A stretch of DNA of 64,000 bases from Jingyaoa shaoxingensis. Its GTDB lineage: Bacteria; Bacillota; Clostridia; Lachnospirales; Lachnospiraceae. Within the stretch, counting starts at the first letter, position 1. Each line of letters opens with the position of its first letter. The stretch covers positions 36,684 to 100,683 of the forward strand of contig NZ_JACRSZ010000014.1 in assembly GCF_014385005.1 (NCBI RefSeq), written 5' to 3'. The notes below the pieces were generated by a model. It worked only from the letters and a program-made list of their open reading frames with translations. It was not told where the DNA came from and did not search any database. Both the position numbers and the translations under genes were made by a program. Positions 7,843 through 16,177 of the stretch are shown here, piece by piece.

Positions 7843-7998
7843 TTATTTATATTTTTCTAAATATTCTTCCAAACATAAATTTTCTTCTTTCATTATTTTA
7901 GCGACAGTCGTTCCAACATAACGGTAATGCCATGGTTCATTACTAATTCCTGTTATATACTCGTAAAATATTCTTTCTTCTACGATTGCTGTATCTTC
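7843..7998 (-). pseudogene. Remnant of a VanY-type D,D-carboxypeptidase
   Basis: An open frame of about 50 codons ends at 7843 and encodes YITGISNEPWHYRYVG followed by LEEYLEKYK. EPWHYRYVG is the metal-binding C-terminal block of M15 D-Ala-D-Ala carboxypeptidases (VanY/VanXY class), and the following text also fits the normal end of such proteins. A stop upstream (about 8002) and the absence of the zinc-binding N-terminal half show it is a fragment. It is a leftover cargo gene of the element. Confidence 0.7.
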
Positions 7999-8004
7999 TT
8001 TTGT

Positions 8005-8251
8005 TCATTTTCTCTCCCACACTTTCATTATCAAAATATTTCTACTTTTAATATAATTAACAACCAAAACGACAAAAGAGTTAGTATCTAAACTTATTTA
8101 TCAATAAAAAGTTTATTTTTTCTCAATTCCAGCTCAATTTCCCCTCAATGCCTTTTTCCTCCGATTTTCGTATGCTTATCCCACAGCAGAGCAGTACCAC
8201 ACCGGTACGACCTGCTGAATCAATCAATACGAAAAAAGGAGGGGATAAACC
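8005..8251. other. Intergenic stretch without recognisable gene
   Basis: AT-rich to about 8110, then less so. Short ORFs on both strands overlap one another and have no ribosome sites. AAAGGAGGGG at 8235-8244 serves the small ORF at 8252. Nothing else is supported. Confidence 0.4.
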
Positions 8252-8365
8252 ATGCAGAACAATATCTGCAACACAAACCTGCGTTTTAATCTGGACAAAG
8301 AACAGCAACGGAGAGCCTGGGAATATTTACAGACGATGGACAGGCAGGAAATGTATCTGCTTTGA
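8252..8365 (+). pseudogene. Truncated small partition-type protein (37 codons)
   Basis: ATG at 8252 with AAGGAGGGG 7 bases upstream encodes MQNNICNTNLRFNLDKEQQR and RAWEYLQTMDRQE before a stop. This looks like the N-terminus of the small ribbon-helix-helix-like proteins that follow ParM-type genes in Firmicute conjugative elements; the rest is missing. The family link is from memory and tentative. It marks decay of a plasmid-like or ICE-like module. Confidence 0.45.
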
Positions 8366-8468
8366 CTTTTCCATATGACAGATATAAAAACAGCAGTTAG
8401 GCATTTTGTTTGATTAACAACGATTTAATTAAAATATTTTCCAACCTCTAAAACATCAAAAAATCCTA

Positions 8469-8497
8469 TTGACGTTACTACATAAAACACCTATACT
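8469..8497 (+). promoter_or_regulatory. Sigma-A promoter of the gntR-ABC operon
   Basis: TTGACG (8469-8474), 17-bp spacer, TATACT (8492-8497). The operator palindrome begins at the next base. Confidence 0.85.
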
Positions 8498-8534
8498 GTA
8501 CTTATCGAATAAGTACGATTATTACGATAAGTAC
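8498..8534. promoter_or_regulatory. Probable operator of the GntR/YtrA regulator
   Basis: Perfect palindrome GTACTTAT-CGA-ATAAGTAC (8498-8516), then a third half-site ATAAGTAC (8527-8534). It covers the expected transcription start, so binding would block initiation of the operon. Confidence 0.75.
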
Positions 8535-8552
8535 ACACAGTGAGGTGAGAAA

Positions 8553-8924
8553 GTGGAGATTATCATAAGTAATAGCAGTGATAAGCCTATCTACGAACAA
8601 ATCTGTATGCAAGTAAAAAGTTTTATTATGGACGGCACATTATCCGCTGGCGAAGCGCTACCTTCTATGAGAGCTTTAGCAAAAGATTTGCATATAAGTG
8701 TTATTACCGTTCAGAGAGCATACGAGGATTTAACAAGAGATGGATTTATAGAAACTGTATCTGGAAAAGGCAGTTTTGTAGCATCACAGAATAGGGAATT
8801 TATTCAAGAGGAACAGTTACGAATTGCTGAAGAACTTTTACAAAAAGTCGCAGAAATTGGTCGATCACATGGCATTAGTCTTGAGCAAATGACGAATATC
8901 CTAAAACTATTTTACGAGGAATAA
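8553..8924 (+). CDS. GntR-family regulator, YtrA subfamily
   Basis: Repressor-type regulator of 123 residues. The N-terminal winged helix (about 10-75) has the family pattern YEQICMQVKSFIMDGTL, LPSMRALAKDLHIS, VQRAYEDLTRDGFI and GKGSFVA. The short C-terminal helical tail, without an effector-binding domain, defines the YtrA subgroup, which normally controls an adjacent ABC transporter. The start is GTG at 8553 with GAGGTGAG 5 bases upstream. The palindrome at 8498-8516 is its likely operator. First gene of an operon with the two ABC genes. Confidence 0.92.
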   Translation: MEIIISNSSDKPIYEQICMQVKSFIMDGTLSAGEALPSMRALAKDLHISVITVQRAYEDLTRDGFIETVSGKGSFVASQNREFIQEEQLRIAEELLQKVAEIGRSHGISLEQMTNILKLFYEE

Positions 8925-8939
8925 CGAGAGGTGACAGGT

Positions 8940-9803
8940 ATGGATAACAACATTTTGGTGCAGAATTTATGCAAGCAATTTGAAGATTTTTCTTTGGACA
9001 ATGTTTCGTTCAAAGTCCCTAAAGGCAGGATTGTAGGCTTTATTGGCGAGAATGGTGCAGGAAAAAGCACTACTATCAATCTGATATTAAATGAACTAAA
9101 CAAAGATAGCGGACAGATACAAGTCTTTGGAATAGACCATACAATTCCAACTGTCAAAGAAAATATTGGCGTTGTTTTTGATGAATGTAATTTTCATGAT
9201 GTGTTTACAACCGCAGATATTGAAAAAATCTTGAAAGGAGTTTATAAGACATGGGATAGTGACCTTTTCTCGCGATACTTGAAAAAATTCAAAATCCCGA
9301 CCAAGAAAACGATTGGCACATTTTCTAAAGGCATGAAAATGAAGTTGTCTATCATTTGTGCTATAGCACATAGACCTAAACTGTTGATTTTGGACGAAGC
9401 AACAACAGGTCTCGATCCCGTTGTGCGTGATGAAGTATTAGACCTATTTTTGGAATTTATCCAAGATGAAGATTGCTCTATCTTCTTTTCGTCGCATATT
9501 ACTTCGGACATACAAAAAATTGCAGACTATGTGATTTTAATTCATCGGGGCAAAATTGTTTTTGAGGAACAAAAGGACAATCTTGTTTACAATTATGGTG
9601 TATCCAAGTGTGGAAAAGAAAAATTTGCACAGTTTTCCGCTGATGATTATATCATACACCGAACTACAAATATGAGCGTGGAGTGTCTTGTCCGTGACAA
9701 GGAAGTGTTCAAAAAGAAATATAAGAATATTATTGTGGATAATGCCACATTAGAAGATATTATGCTTTTCTATGTGAAAGGAGGTACATCATGCGAGGAT
9801 TGA
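8940..9803 (+). CDS. ABC transporter ATP-binding protein (GntR-controlled)
   Basis: ATPase partner of the permease encoded at 9791. Walker A GFIGENGAGKSTTI, signature FSKGM (a degenerate LSGGQ, common in this subgroup), Walker B LLILDEATTGLD, switch His in FFSSHITSDIQ. ATG at 9940 minus one kilobase, i.e. 8940, is preferred to a GTG three codons earlier because GAGAGGTGA is well spaced before it. YtrA-type systems often answer to cell-wall-active peptides; that role here is inferred. The end overlaps the permease start by 13 bases. Confidence 0.92.
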   Translation: MDNNILVQNLCKQFEDFSLDNVSFKVPKGRIVGFIGENGAGKSTTINLILNELNKDSGQIQVFGIDHTIPTVKENIGVVFDECNFHDVFTTADIEKILKGVYKTWDSDLFSRYLKKFKIPTKKTIGTFSKGMKMKLSIICAIAHRPKLLILDEATTGLDPVVRDEVLDLFLEFIQDEDCSIFFSSHITSDIQKIADYVILIHRGKIVFEEQKDNLVYNYGVSKCGKEKFAQFSADDYIIHRTTNMSVECLVRDKEVFKKKYKNIIVDNATLEDIMLFYVKGGTSCED

Positions 9804-10423
9804 TTTATAAAGATACATCCATTTTCTTCAAAAGCATTGACAAGAAACTTATTCTGATTGCAGTAGCGGCTATTGTTCTGCTTATCTTCAACGCAGGAAT
9901 TTATGCTGGCTTATTTGCTTCTGTTATGTTTGCAATGACAATCGGTATGCAAAATATTATGAGTTTCGCAAGTGATGAAAAGGCGAGCTGGAAAAAATAT
10001 CAATTAACTATGCCGATAAGCAGTTTTACTGTTGTTGCGAGTAAATATGTTTCCGTACTATATACTGTTGCAATCAGCATTTTAGGCAGTATTGCGTTCA
10101 ACGGTTTATCCAGTGTGATTTTTCAAAACTTTGATATGCTTATCTGGCTATTTTCGATTGTTGCAGCAGTTATTATCCCATTGATATGGACAGGAATTTG
10201 CTTGCCATTAACTTATTGGTTTGGTTTTCGTTCTGCACAAACTATGGGATTGATTGTGGTAATCCCCATGTTTTACTTTGTAAAATATTTTGAAGATGGA
10301 CCGGGAATATCTGCAATGTTGAACTCTGCTTACTCATATATGATAGTTGCCGCTATTGTTTCAGTAATAATTTTCGGAATTTCATTAGTAGTAAGTACCA
10401 TTGGATATAGCCAAAAGAATTAG
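9791..10423 (+). CDS. ABC-2 type permease (GntR-controlled)
   Basis: A 210-residue membrane protein with about six hydrophobic segments (LILIAVAAIVLLIFNAGIYA, then segments near 65, 95, 115, 150 and 185). Its N-terminus MRGLIYKD is typical of ABC2_membrane_5-type permeases. Start supported by AGGAGG 6 bases upstream. Last gene of the operon, followed by the terminator at 10453. The substrate is unknown. Confidence 0.85.
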   Translation: MRGLIYKDTSIFFKSIDKKLILIAVAAIVLLIFNAGIYAGLFASVMFAMTIGMQNIMSFASDEKASWKKYQLTMPISSFTVVASKYVSVLYTVAISILGSIAFNGLSSVIFQNFDMLIWLFSIVAAVIIPLIWTGICLPLTYWFGFRSAQTMGLIVVIPMFYFVKYFEDGPGISAMLNSAYSYMIVAAIVSVIIFGISLVVSTIGYSQKN

Positions 10424-10452
10424 AAAAGAAATATCCATAAATAATCAATCAA

Positions 10453-10487
10453 AGGGCGACAGTCAAAATGCTGCCGCCCTCTTTTTT
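10453..10487 (+). terminator. Intrinsic terminator of the gntR-ABC operon
   Basis: Arms AGGGCGACAG / CTGCCGCCCT (one mismatch) with an 8-base loop, then CTTTTTT. Confidence 0.85.
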
Positions 10488-10857
10488 AAGTATAAATCAA
10501 TTCTTTTAACACAATCTCTTCTGCTGCATTTTGGATATTATTTACAGCTCCACCCCATGCCATCTGATCACGAGCTTTCAATTCTTCCGTAATGCCCTGC
10601 TGCTCCATCATCTGACGCATCAGAATATCCATTCGCTCCTGCGCTTCATCGTCCACCGCATTCAGATGTTCTGTCAATCTGTCTTCCAACATATACAGAG
10701 AATACATTGCCGGACGATGCTCTTTCAGATACGTTTTCCGCATCATTCCATATTTCCCATAATGCGGTTCTTCATCTGTACTGACAAGATTCGGATAGTA
10801 AATTCCGTCTGCTCCCAGTGTGTAGGTTCCACCCATTTTTTCAAATGTGCTTTTCAT
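10486..10857 (-). CDS. TnpV-family transposon-encoded protein
   Basis: A 123-residue protein matching the TnpV family known from clostridial mobile elements. It starts MKSTFEKMGGTYT, has RKTYLKEHRPAMYSL in the middle and ends ELIYT. Its biochemical role is unknown. The ATG has AAGGAGG 7 bases upstream. It lies at the right end of the element, just after the recreated rlmD stop codon and on the same strand, so rlmD transcription may reach it. Confidence 0.85.
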   Translation of the reverse strand: MKSTFEKMGGTYTLGADGIYYPNLVSTDEEPHYGKYGMMRKTYLKEHRPAMYSLYMLEDRLTEHLNAVDDEAQERMDILMRQMMEQQGITEELKARDQMAWGGAVNNIQNAAEEIVLKELIYT

Positions 10858-10888
10858 GTGTTATTCCTCCTTGAAATCAGCGATATCC

Positions 10889-12526
10889 TTAAATCATCGC
10901 AAAATATTTCAGGGCAGCCTTGATAGCATCTTCTTTCTCTTTCGGACACTGTGGCACTTTTGGATTTTCTGTCTTTGGCAGATTATAGTTCTCTCCTACT
11001 TCGATTCCACATTTCCTTTTGATTTGAGAAATATATAAATTTGAAACCTTCAAGCCAAATTCTTTCAGCACATAATCTTTGATTTCCTGATAGGTCGCTT
11101 TCGTCTCTGCACTGGTTGCATCCAGCTCATCTAAGTCTAAGTCGATCTCTATCGTGTCATCTGGTTTTTGTTGGGACAAAAGAACAACCGTCTCAACATG
11201 CACACTCATCGGGAACTGGTCAACCGCTCTGCAGCGTTCCAGCTTATACCCCTGACTACACAGGAACTTCAGATCTCTTGCCAGTGTTGCGCTGTCGCAG
11301 CTTACATAGACCACTCTCTTCGGGGCGATCTGCAGAATGGTGGACAGAAGTGCCTCGTCGCAGCCTTTTCTTGGCGGATCAACTACGATTACATCTGCAA
11401 AAGCACCTTCATCCCTGTATTTCTGTGGCAGAATTTCTTCGGACTTTCCTACGTAAAATTCTGCATTGGTGATGCCATTGATTCTGGCATTGTTCCTTGC
11501 ATCATCGATAGCCTGTGGAATAATCTCTACACCATAGACCTGTTTTGCTTTCTGTGCCAGGAAGAGAGAAATGGTTCCAATCCCGCAGTACAGATCCCAG
11601 ACGGTCTCCTCTCCCTTCAGATCTGCATATTCCAGTGCCAGACTATACAGTTTTTCCGTCTGCACAGGATTTACCTGAAAGAAAGACAACGGAGAAATCT
11701 GATATTTTACGTTGCCGATATAATCTTCGATATAGCTTTGTCCCCACAGGGTCTTCACTTTGTTTCCCAAAATGACATTGGTCTTCTCCCGGTTGATATT
11801 CAGAGAAATACTGGTCATGCCCGGAACATGGCTCAGTGTCTCACACAACACTTCCGTATACGGGATCTGGGCACCGTTGCACACCAGACAGACCATGATC
11901 TCTTTTGTAGTAAAGCCATAACGGATCAACACATGGCGCATCAGCCCTTTCCCGGTCACTTCATCATATGGATCGATATCATACTGCTCCATATGTGCGA
12001 TCACGATATCCAGAATCTCCCTATTCTCTTCCACGCCAAGGTAACAGTTCCGGTTGCTGATAATGCTGTGGGTTCTGCCTGCATAAAATCCTGCCACAAT
12101 GTTCCCATTCTTATCTCTCCCAATGGGAAACTGTGCCTTATTGCGGTATCTCCAAGGATCGTCCATACCCACTACCGGTTCCATAGGGATCTCTTTTTCT
12201 GCAAATCCACCGATCCGCATCAGATTATTTTTCACTTTATTTTCCTTAAAGGCAAGCTGCTCTGCGTAGTCCATCTCCTGAATCTGGCATCCTCCGCACT
12301 GCTTCGCCACCGGACATTTCGGCGTCACACGATAAGGGGACGGCTGCAGTACTTTCATCAGTCTGGCAAAACCATAAGTCTTTTTCATCTTCATCACTTT
12401 TGCTTCTACCAAATCGCCAATGATGGTATCCTTCACAAAAAGTGTCATGCCGTCTACTTTTCCGATTCCCTGTCCGTCCGAACCGATATCTTCTATCTGT
12501 ACCTGTAACAAATCGTCTTTTTTCAT
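10889..12526 (-). CDS. rlmD: 23S rRNA (uracil-C5)-methyltransferase RlmD/RumA, 3' tail supplied by the element
   Basis: SAM-dependent methyltransferase of the TrmA/RlmD family acting on a uridine of 23S rRNA. Order: TRAM domain (about 5-60), an iron-sulfur Cys cluster with CGGC near 78, then the Rossmann domain with DLYCGIGT, VDPPRKGCD and the catalytic Cys in YVSCDSATLARDL, and the general base region HVETVVLL. About 100 further residues (SAETKATYQEI, KVSNLYISQIKRK) form the extra tail common in these Clostridia. Everything after codon VET is element-derived, since the attachment core lies at 11190-11197, yet the frame is intact. The ATG at 12526 has GGAG 5 bases before it. Second gene after yhaM. 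Confidence 0.93.
   Translation of the reverse strand: MKKDDLLQVQIEDIGSDGQGIGKVDGMTLFVKDTIIGDLVEAKVMKMKKTYGFARLMKVLQPSPYRVTPKCPVAKQCGGCQIQEMDYAEQLAFKENKVKNNLMRIGGFAEKEIPMEPVVGMDDPWRYRNKAQFPIGRDKNGNIVAGFYAGRTHSIISNRNCYLGVEENREILDIVIAHMEQYDIDPYDEVTGKGLMRHVLIRYGFTTKEIMVCLVCNGAQIPYTEVLCETLSHVPGMTSISLNINREKTNVILGNKVKTLWGQSYIEDYIGNVKYQISPLSFFQVNPVQTEKLYSLALEYADLKGEETVWDLYCGIGTISLFLAQKAKQVYGVEIIPQAIDDARNNARINGITNAEFYVGKSEEILPQKYRDEGAFADVIVVDPPRKGCDEALLSTILQIAPKRVVYVSCDSATLARDLKFLCSQGYKLERCRAVDQFPMSVHVETVVLLSQQKPDDTIEIDLDLDELDATSAETKATYQEIKDYVLKEFGLKVSNLYISQIKRKCGIEVGENYNLPKTENPKVPQCPKEKEDAIKAALKYFAMI
11190..11197. repeat. Attachment core attR (GTCTCAAC) inside rlmD
   Basis: Exact copy of 390-397. 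The element side (11167-11189) holds TTTGTTGGGACAA, which forms an inverted repeat with the element side of attL when the ends are joined. Confidence 0.85.
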
Positions 12527-12540
12527 CTTCACTCCGCTAG

Positions 12541-13488
12541 TTATTCATTACTGCTTTTTCGCAGATTACTTTCAAACAGTCTGTTATATCCAAGCCATCC
12601 GTCATTGTCCTTCGCAGATTTTAATACCTCACGGAAGGATTCCAGCCTGGCATCGGTATTGTCTGCCAGATTTAGCGCAACTGCTTCCATCAGAGCCGGC
12701 TTCTTCGGGGAACCATATTCCAGTTCTCCGTGATGCGCCAGAATGCAGTGGCACAGTTCACTGGACAGCTTTTTCGGGAATTCCGGAATTCGACGGATGC
12801 TTGCACGGATCAGCTCAGTTCCCATATAGATATGTCCCAGAAGCTGACCATCATCTGTATAATCATTTTCCGGAAAAGTAGACAGTTCCTTCATCTTTCC
12901 CACATCATGAAATGCTGCTGCCGTCAACAGGAGATCACGGTTCATCTCCGGATAGCAGGTGCAATAATAATCACAGAATTTTACCACGCTTAAGGTATGC
13001 TCCAAAAGGCCACCCACAAATCCATGATGAACAGACTTGGCTGCAGAATGGAACTTAAATGCTTTTTCAAACGATTCATTATTGCGGAAATACATGTCAT
13101 TTAACTGGGTCAGATACGGATTCTTCACCGTTGCCAGAATATTCAGCAGCTCCTGATACATCACATCTACATCCTTTTCTGTCACAGGGAGATAGTCAGC
13201 CGGATCATATTCCCCTTCCTGTGCCTTGCGTACCCGCTTGATGGATACCTGCAGGGAACCCTGGAAATTGCTCACATCTCCTACTACATCGATATAATCC
13301 AATACATCAAAATCATCGATACCACTGGAATTCGGATCCCAGATCTTGGCATCGATGGTGCCTGTTCTGTCCTGTAAAATTACATTCTCATAGGACTTTC
13401 CATTCTTTGTCACAGCTGCCTGTCTGTGCTTACAAAGATAAATATCATTGATACGGTCTCCCTCATGGAGCTGTCCGATAAACTTCAT
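12541..13488 (-). CDS. yhaM: 3'-5' exoribonuclease YhaM
   Basis: Exonuclease acting on RNA and single-stranded DNA. An N-terminal OB fold (about 10-95; VILQDRTGTIDAKIWD) is followed by an HD domain (about 155-290) with HHGFVGGLLEHTLSV, the metal-binding FHDVGKMKEL and the ILAHHGELEYG segment. At 315 residues it matches B. subtilis YhaM. Start supported by AGAGGAA. rlmD follows after 14 bases, so the two are cotranscribed. Its leader contains the palindromic element at 13520-13660. Confidence 0.93.
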   Translation of the reverse strand: MKFIGQLHEGDRINDIYLCKHRQAAVTKNGKSYENVILQDRTGTIDAKIWDPNSSGIDDFDVLDYIDVVGDVSNFQGSLQVSIKRVRKAQEGEYDPADYLPVTEKDVDVMYQELLNILATVKNPYLTQLNDMYFRNNESFEKAFKFHSAAKSVHHGFVGGLLEHTLSVVKFCDYYCTCYPEMNRDLLLTAAAFHDVGKMKELSTFPENDYTDDGQLLGHIYMGTELIRASIRRIPEFPKKLSSELCHCILAHHGELEYGSPKKPALMEAVALNLADNTDARLESFREVLKSAKDNDGWLGYNRLFESNLRKSSNE

Positions 13489-13519
13489 ACTATTCCTCTT
13501 TTCATTCTTTCTGTCTATT

Positions 13520-13659
13520 ATAAATGATACCTTGCGGATTGCTACATGCTGCGCACTCTCGCAATCCTCCTCACGATATTCGTATATCGTGGTGGGTCAT
13601 AAAACCACTCCTGTGCAAGCACATCGTAGTTTCAGACTTTTGACTCTGGTATCATTTAT
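13520..13659. repeat. MITE-like palindromic intergenic element
   Basis: About 140 bp with outer arms ATAAATGATACC (13521-13532) and GGTATCATTTAT (13648-13659). Inside are GGATTGC (13536-13542) / GCAATCC (13561-13567), CACGATAT-TCGT-ATATCGTG (13572-13591) and a GTGG/CCAC pair. No coding ORF is supported. A partial match to the GGATTGC/GCAATCC part occurs at 29772-29797. Confidence 0.65.
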
Positions 13660-13698
13660 CTTACAACATCTTCTATGGGAATTTCAATGTTTTTGTGG

Positions 13699-13704
13699 TA
13701 TACT
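13699..13704 (+). promoter_or_regulatory. Extended -10 promoter element of mutS2
   Basis: TGGTATACT (TGn plus TATACT) without a good -35, about 34 bases before the mutS2 ATG. Confidence 0.5.
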
Positions 13705-13737
13705 TAACACACCAAATAATTGTTTTAGGAGATTTAC

Positions 13738-16119
13738 ATGAACAGCAAGGTTTTTAAAACTTTAGAATATGAAAAAATCATTGAGCAGCTGGTGAATTGT
13801 GCCGGTTCTCTCCTTGGAAAGGAATTGTGTAAGAACCTGGTTCCTTCCTCAGATATTGAAGAAATCCGCACCATGCAGCATGAAACTTCCCTGGCACTGG
13901 CAAGAATCTATCAGAAGGGCAGCCTGTCCTTTTCCGGTGTCCGAGATATCCGCGGTTCTCTGAAGCGTCTGGAGGTGGGCAGCATCCTCAGTACACAGGA
14001 GCTGCTTCACATCAGCAAAATGTTGGATGTATGTAGCCGTGCCAAGTCTTATGACCGTAAGGATAACGATGAGACAGAACCCGATGCACTGGATGTGATG
14101 TTTCAGGCACTGCAGCCACTGGCACCTCTTGCTGGTGAGATCCGCCGCTGCATCTTATCCGAAGATGAGATCAGTGACGATGCCAGTCCTGCATTGAAGA
14201 GTATCCGCCGCTCCATCGGCCAGATGAATGACAAAGTCCATGCACAGCTGAATTCCATGGTGAATGGCTCTGCCCGGACTTATCTGCAGGATGCGGTAAT
14301 CACCATGCGAAACGGCCGCTACTGTCTTCCGGTAAAAGCAGAATACCGTGGTCAGGTACAGGGTATGATTCATGACCAGTCCTCCACTGGTTCTACTTTA
14401 TTTATTGAGCCAATGGCTGTGTTGAAGCTGAACAATGAACTACATGAGCTGGAGCTGCGTGAGGAAAAAGAAATAGAAGTGATTCTGTCCACCCTGAGCA
14501 GCCGTGCCGCTGCTGAACTGGAACCTCTGGAGACAAATCTGGAGCTTCTGACCCGTCTGGACTTTATTTTTGCTCGCGCTCAGCTTTCCCGCTCTTACAA
14601 CGGAAGTGAACCGGTATTTAACCAGAAGGGCATTATTAATATCAAAAAAGGCCGTCATCCTCTTCTGGATAAGAAAAAAGCTGTACCGATCGACATCCGT
14701 CTGGGAAAAGAATTCGAGCTTCTGATTATCACCGGACCAAATACCGGTGGTAAAACCGTTTCTCTGAAGACTGTGGGACTTTTCACTCTGATGGGACAAT
14801 CCGGTCTTCATATTCCGGCGTTTGACCAGTCTGAGCTGTCCGTATTTGACGAGGTCTTTGCCGATATCGGAGATGAACAAAGCATTGAGCAGAGTCTCAG
14901 TACCTTCTCTTCCCACATGACCAATATTGTAAATATTCTGGCAAAAGCCACACCACACTCTCTGGTTCTATTTGATGAGCTGTGTGCCGGTACAGACCCG
15001 ACAGAAGGTGCCGCTCTTGCCATTGCGATTTTATCCAATCTGCACCGCCAGGGTATCCGTACCATGGCGACCACACACTACAGTGAACTGAAGGTCTTCG
15101 CCCTGACGACACCGGGAGTGGAAAACGGCTGCTGTGAGTTCAACGTAGAGACACTGAGCCCGACCTATCATCTGCTCATCGGTATTCCGGGAAAAAGTAA
15201 TGCTTTCGCAATCTCCTCTAAGCTGGGGCTGGATGATTACATTATTGAAGAAGCCAAAGGCAACTTAAGCCAGCAGGATGAAGACTTCGAATCTCTCCTT
15301 GCTGATCTGGAAAACAGCCGTGTTACCATCGCAAAAGAGCAGGATGAGATCAATCATTACAAACAGGAGATCGAGCAGTTGAAGAACCGTCTGGAACACA
15401 AACAGGAGTCTCTGGATGCCAGCCGTGAAAAGATTCTGCGGGATGCCAATGAACAGGCGCATAAAATCCTGCGGGATGCGAAAGAATATGCCGATACTAC
15501 AATTAAGAACTTTAACAAGTTCGGAAAAGCCAGCATTGATTCCCGTGCTATGGAACAGGAACGTAACCGTCTCCGTGAAAAGATGTCTTCCGTGGAGAAG
15601 AATCTGACCATCAAACCGACGAAAAAAACAGCCTCATCCAAACAGTTACAGGCAAAGGATATCCACCTGGGTGACAGCGTCCGTGTGCTCAGCATGAACC
15701 TGAAGGGCACGGTCAGCTCCCTTCCAAATGCCAAAGGAGATCTCTTTGTACAGATGGGTATTATGCGTTCTCAGGTAAACTTACGCGACCTGGAACTGAT
15801 TCCCGATGTGGAGACGGTTAATCCAAGAACGACCCGCACCGGAACCGGTAAGATCAAGATGTCTAAGTCTGCTTCTGTCAGCACTGAGATCAATCTTCTG
15901 GGTAAAACCGTGGATGAAGCGCTTGCAGAACTGGACAAGTATCTGGATGACGCCTATCTCTCCCATATGCCAAGTGTCCGTGTGGTACACGGAAAAGGAA
16001 CCGGAGCCCTGCGAAAAGCAGTGCAGAACTATCTGCGTAGGCAAAAACACGTTGCCTCCTACCGCCTGGGAGAATTCGGTGAAGGCGATGCCGGGGTTAC
16101 CATTGTAACGTTTAAATAG
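13738..16119 (+). CDS. mutS2: MutS2 family ATPase/nuclease
   Basis: DNA- or ribosome-associated MutS paralogue (MutS2/RqcU), implicated in suppressing recombination and in rescue of collided ribosomes. The 793 residues hold a helical core and clamp (to about 315), the ATPase with Walker A GPNTGGKTVSLKT (about 333), LFDELCAGTDPTEGA as Walker B, and TTHYSELK. A coiled-coil linker (about 505-640) and a C-terminal Smr nuclease domain (LLGKTVDEAL, VRVVHGKGTGALRKAV) follow. Length is normal. Start supported by AGGAG 7 bases upstream. A response-regulator gene follows about 60 bases later on the same strand. Confidence 0.95.
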   Translation: MNSKVFKTLEYEKIIEQLVNCAGSLLGKELCKNLVPSSDIEEIRTMQHETSLALARIYQKGSLSFSGVRDIRGSLKRLEVGSILSTQELLHISKMLDVCSRAKSYDRKDNDETEPDALDVMFQALQPLAPLAGEIRRCILSEDEISDDASPALKSIRRSIGQMNDKVHAQLNSMVNGSARTYLQDAVITMRNGRYCLPVKAEYRGQVQGMIHDQSSTGSTLFIEPMAVLKLNNELHELELREEKEIEVILSTLSSRAAAELEPLETNLELLTRLDFIFARAQLSRSYNGSEPVFNQKGIINIKKGRHPLLDKKKAVPIDIRLGKEFELLIITGPNTGGKTVSLKTVGLFTLMGQSGLHIPAFDQSELSVFDEVFADIGDEQSIEQSLSTFSSHMTNIVNILAKATPHSLVLFDELCAGTDPTEGAALAIAILSNLHRQGIRTMATTHYSELKVFALTTPGVENGCCEFNVETLSPTYHLLIGIPGKSNAFAISSKLGLDDYIIEEAKGNLSQQDEDFESLLADLENSRVTIAKEQDEINHYKQEIEQLKNRLEHKQESLDASREKILRDANEQAHKILRDAKEYADTTIKNFNKFGKASIDSRAMEQERNRLREKMSSVEKNLTIKPTKKTASSKQLQAKDIHLGDSVRVLSMNLKGTVSSLPNAKGDLFVQMGIMRSQVNLRDLELIPDVETVNPRTTRTGTGKIKMSKSASVSTEINLLGKTVDEALAELDKYLDDAYLSHMPSVRVVHGKGTGALRKAVQNYLRRQKHVASYRLGEFGEGDAGVTIVTFK

Positions 16120-16177
16120 CATTTCAAACCGTAAGATTACAGCCAATGTTTTTTACAGCACAGAAAGGATTCTTACA

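Noticed and set aside
11116..11472. Antisense ORF over the rlmD tail
   Set aside because: No ribosome site and no recognisable protein. It is a shadow frame.
11168..12508. 446-codon plus-strand ORF antisense to rlmD
   Set aside because: It is the shadow of rlmD. It has no ribosome site, and the protein is His/Cys-rich nonsense, whereas the minus strand encodes a full enzyme.
1..12526. Integrative conjugative element with transfer genes
   Set aside because: No relaxase, coupling protein or type IV secretion gene is present between the attachment cores. Only remnants are visible.
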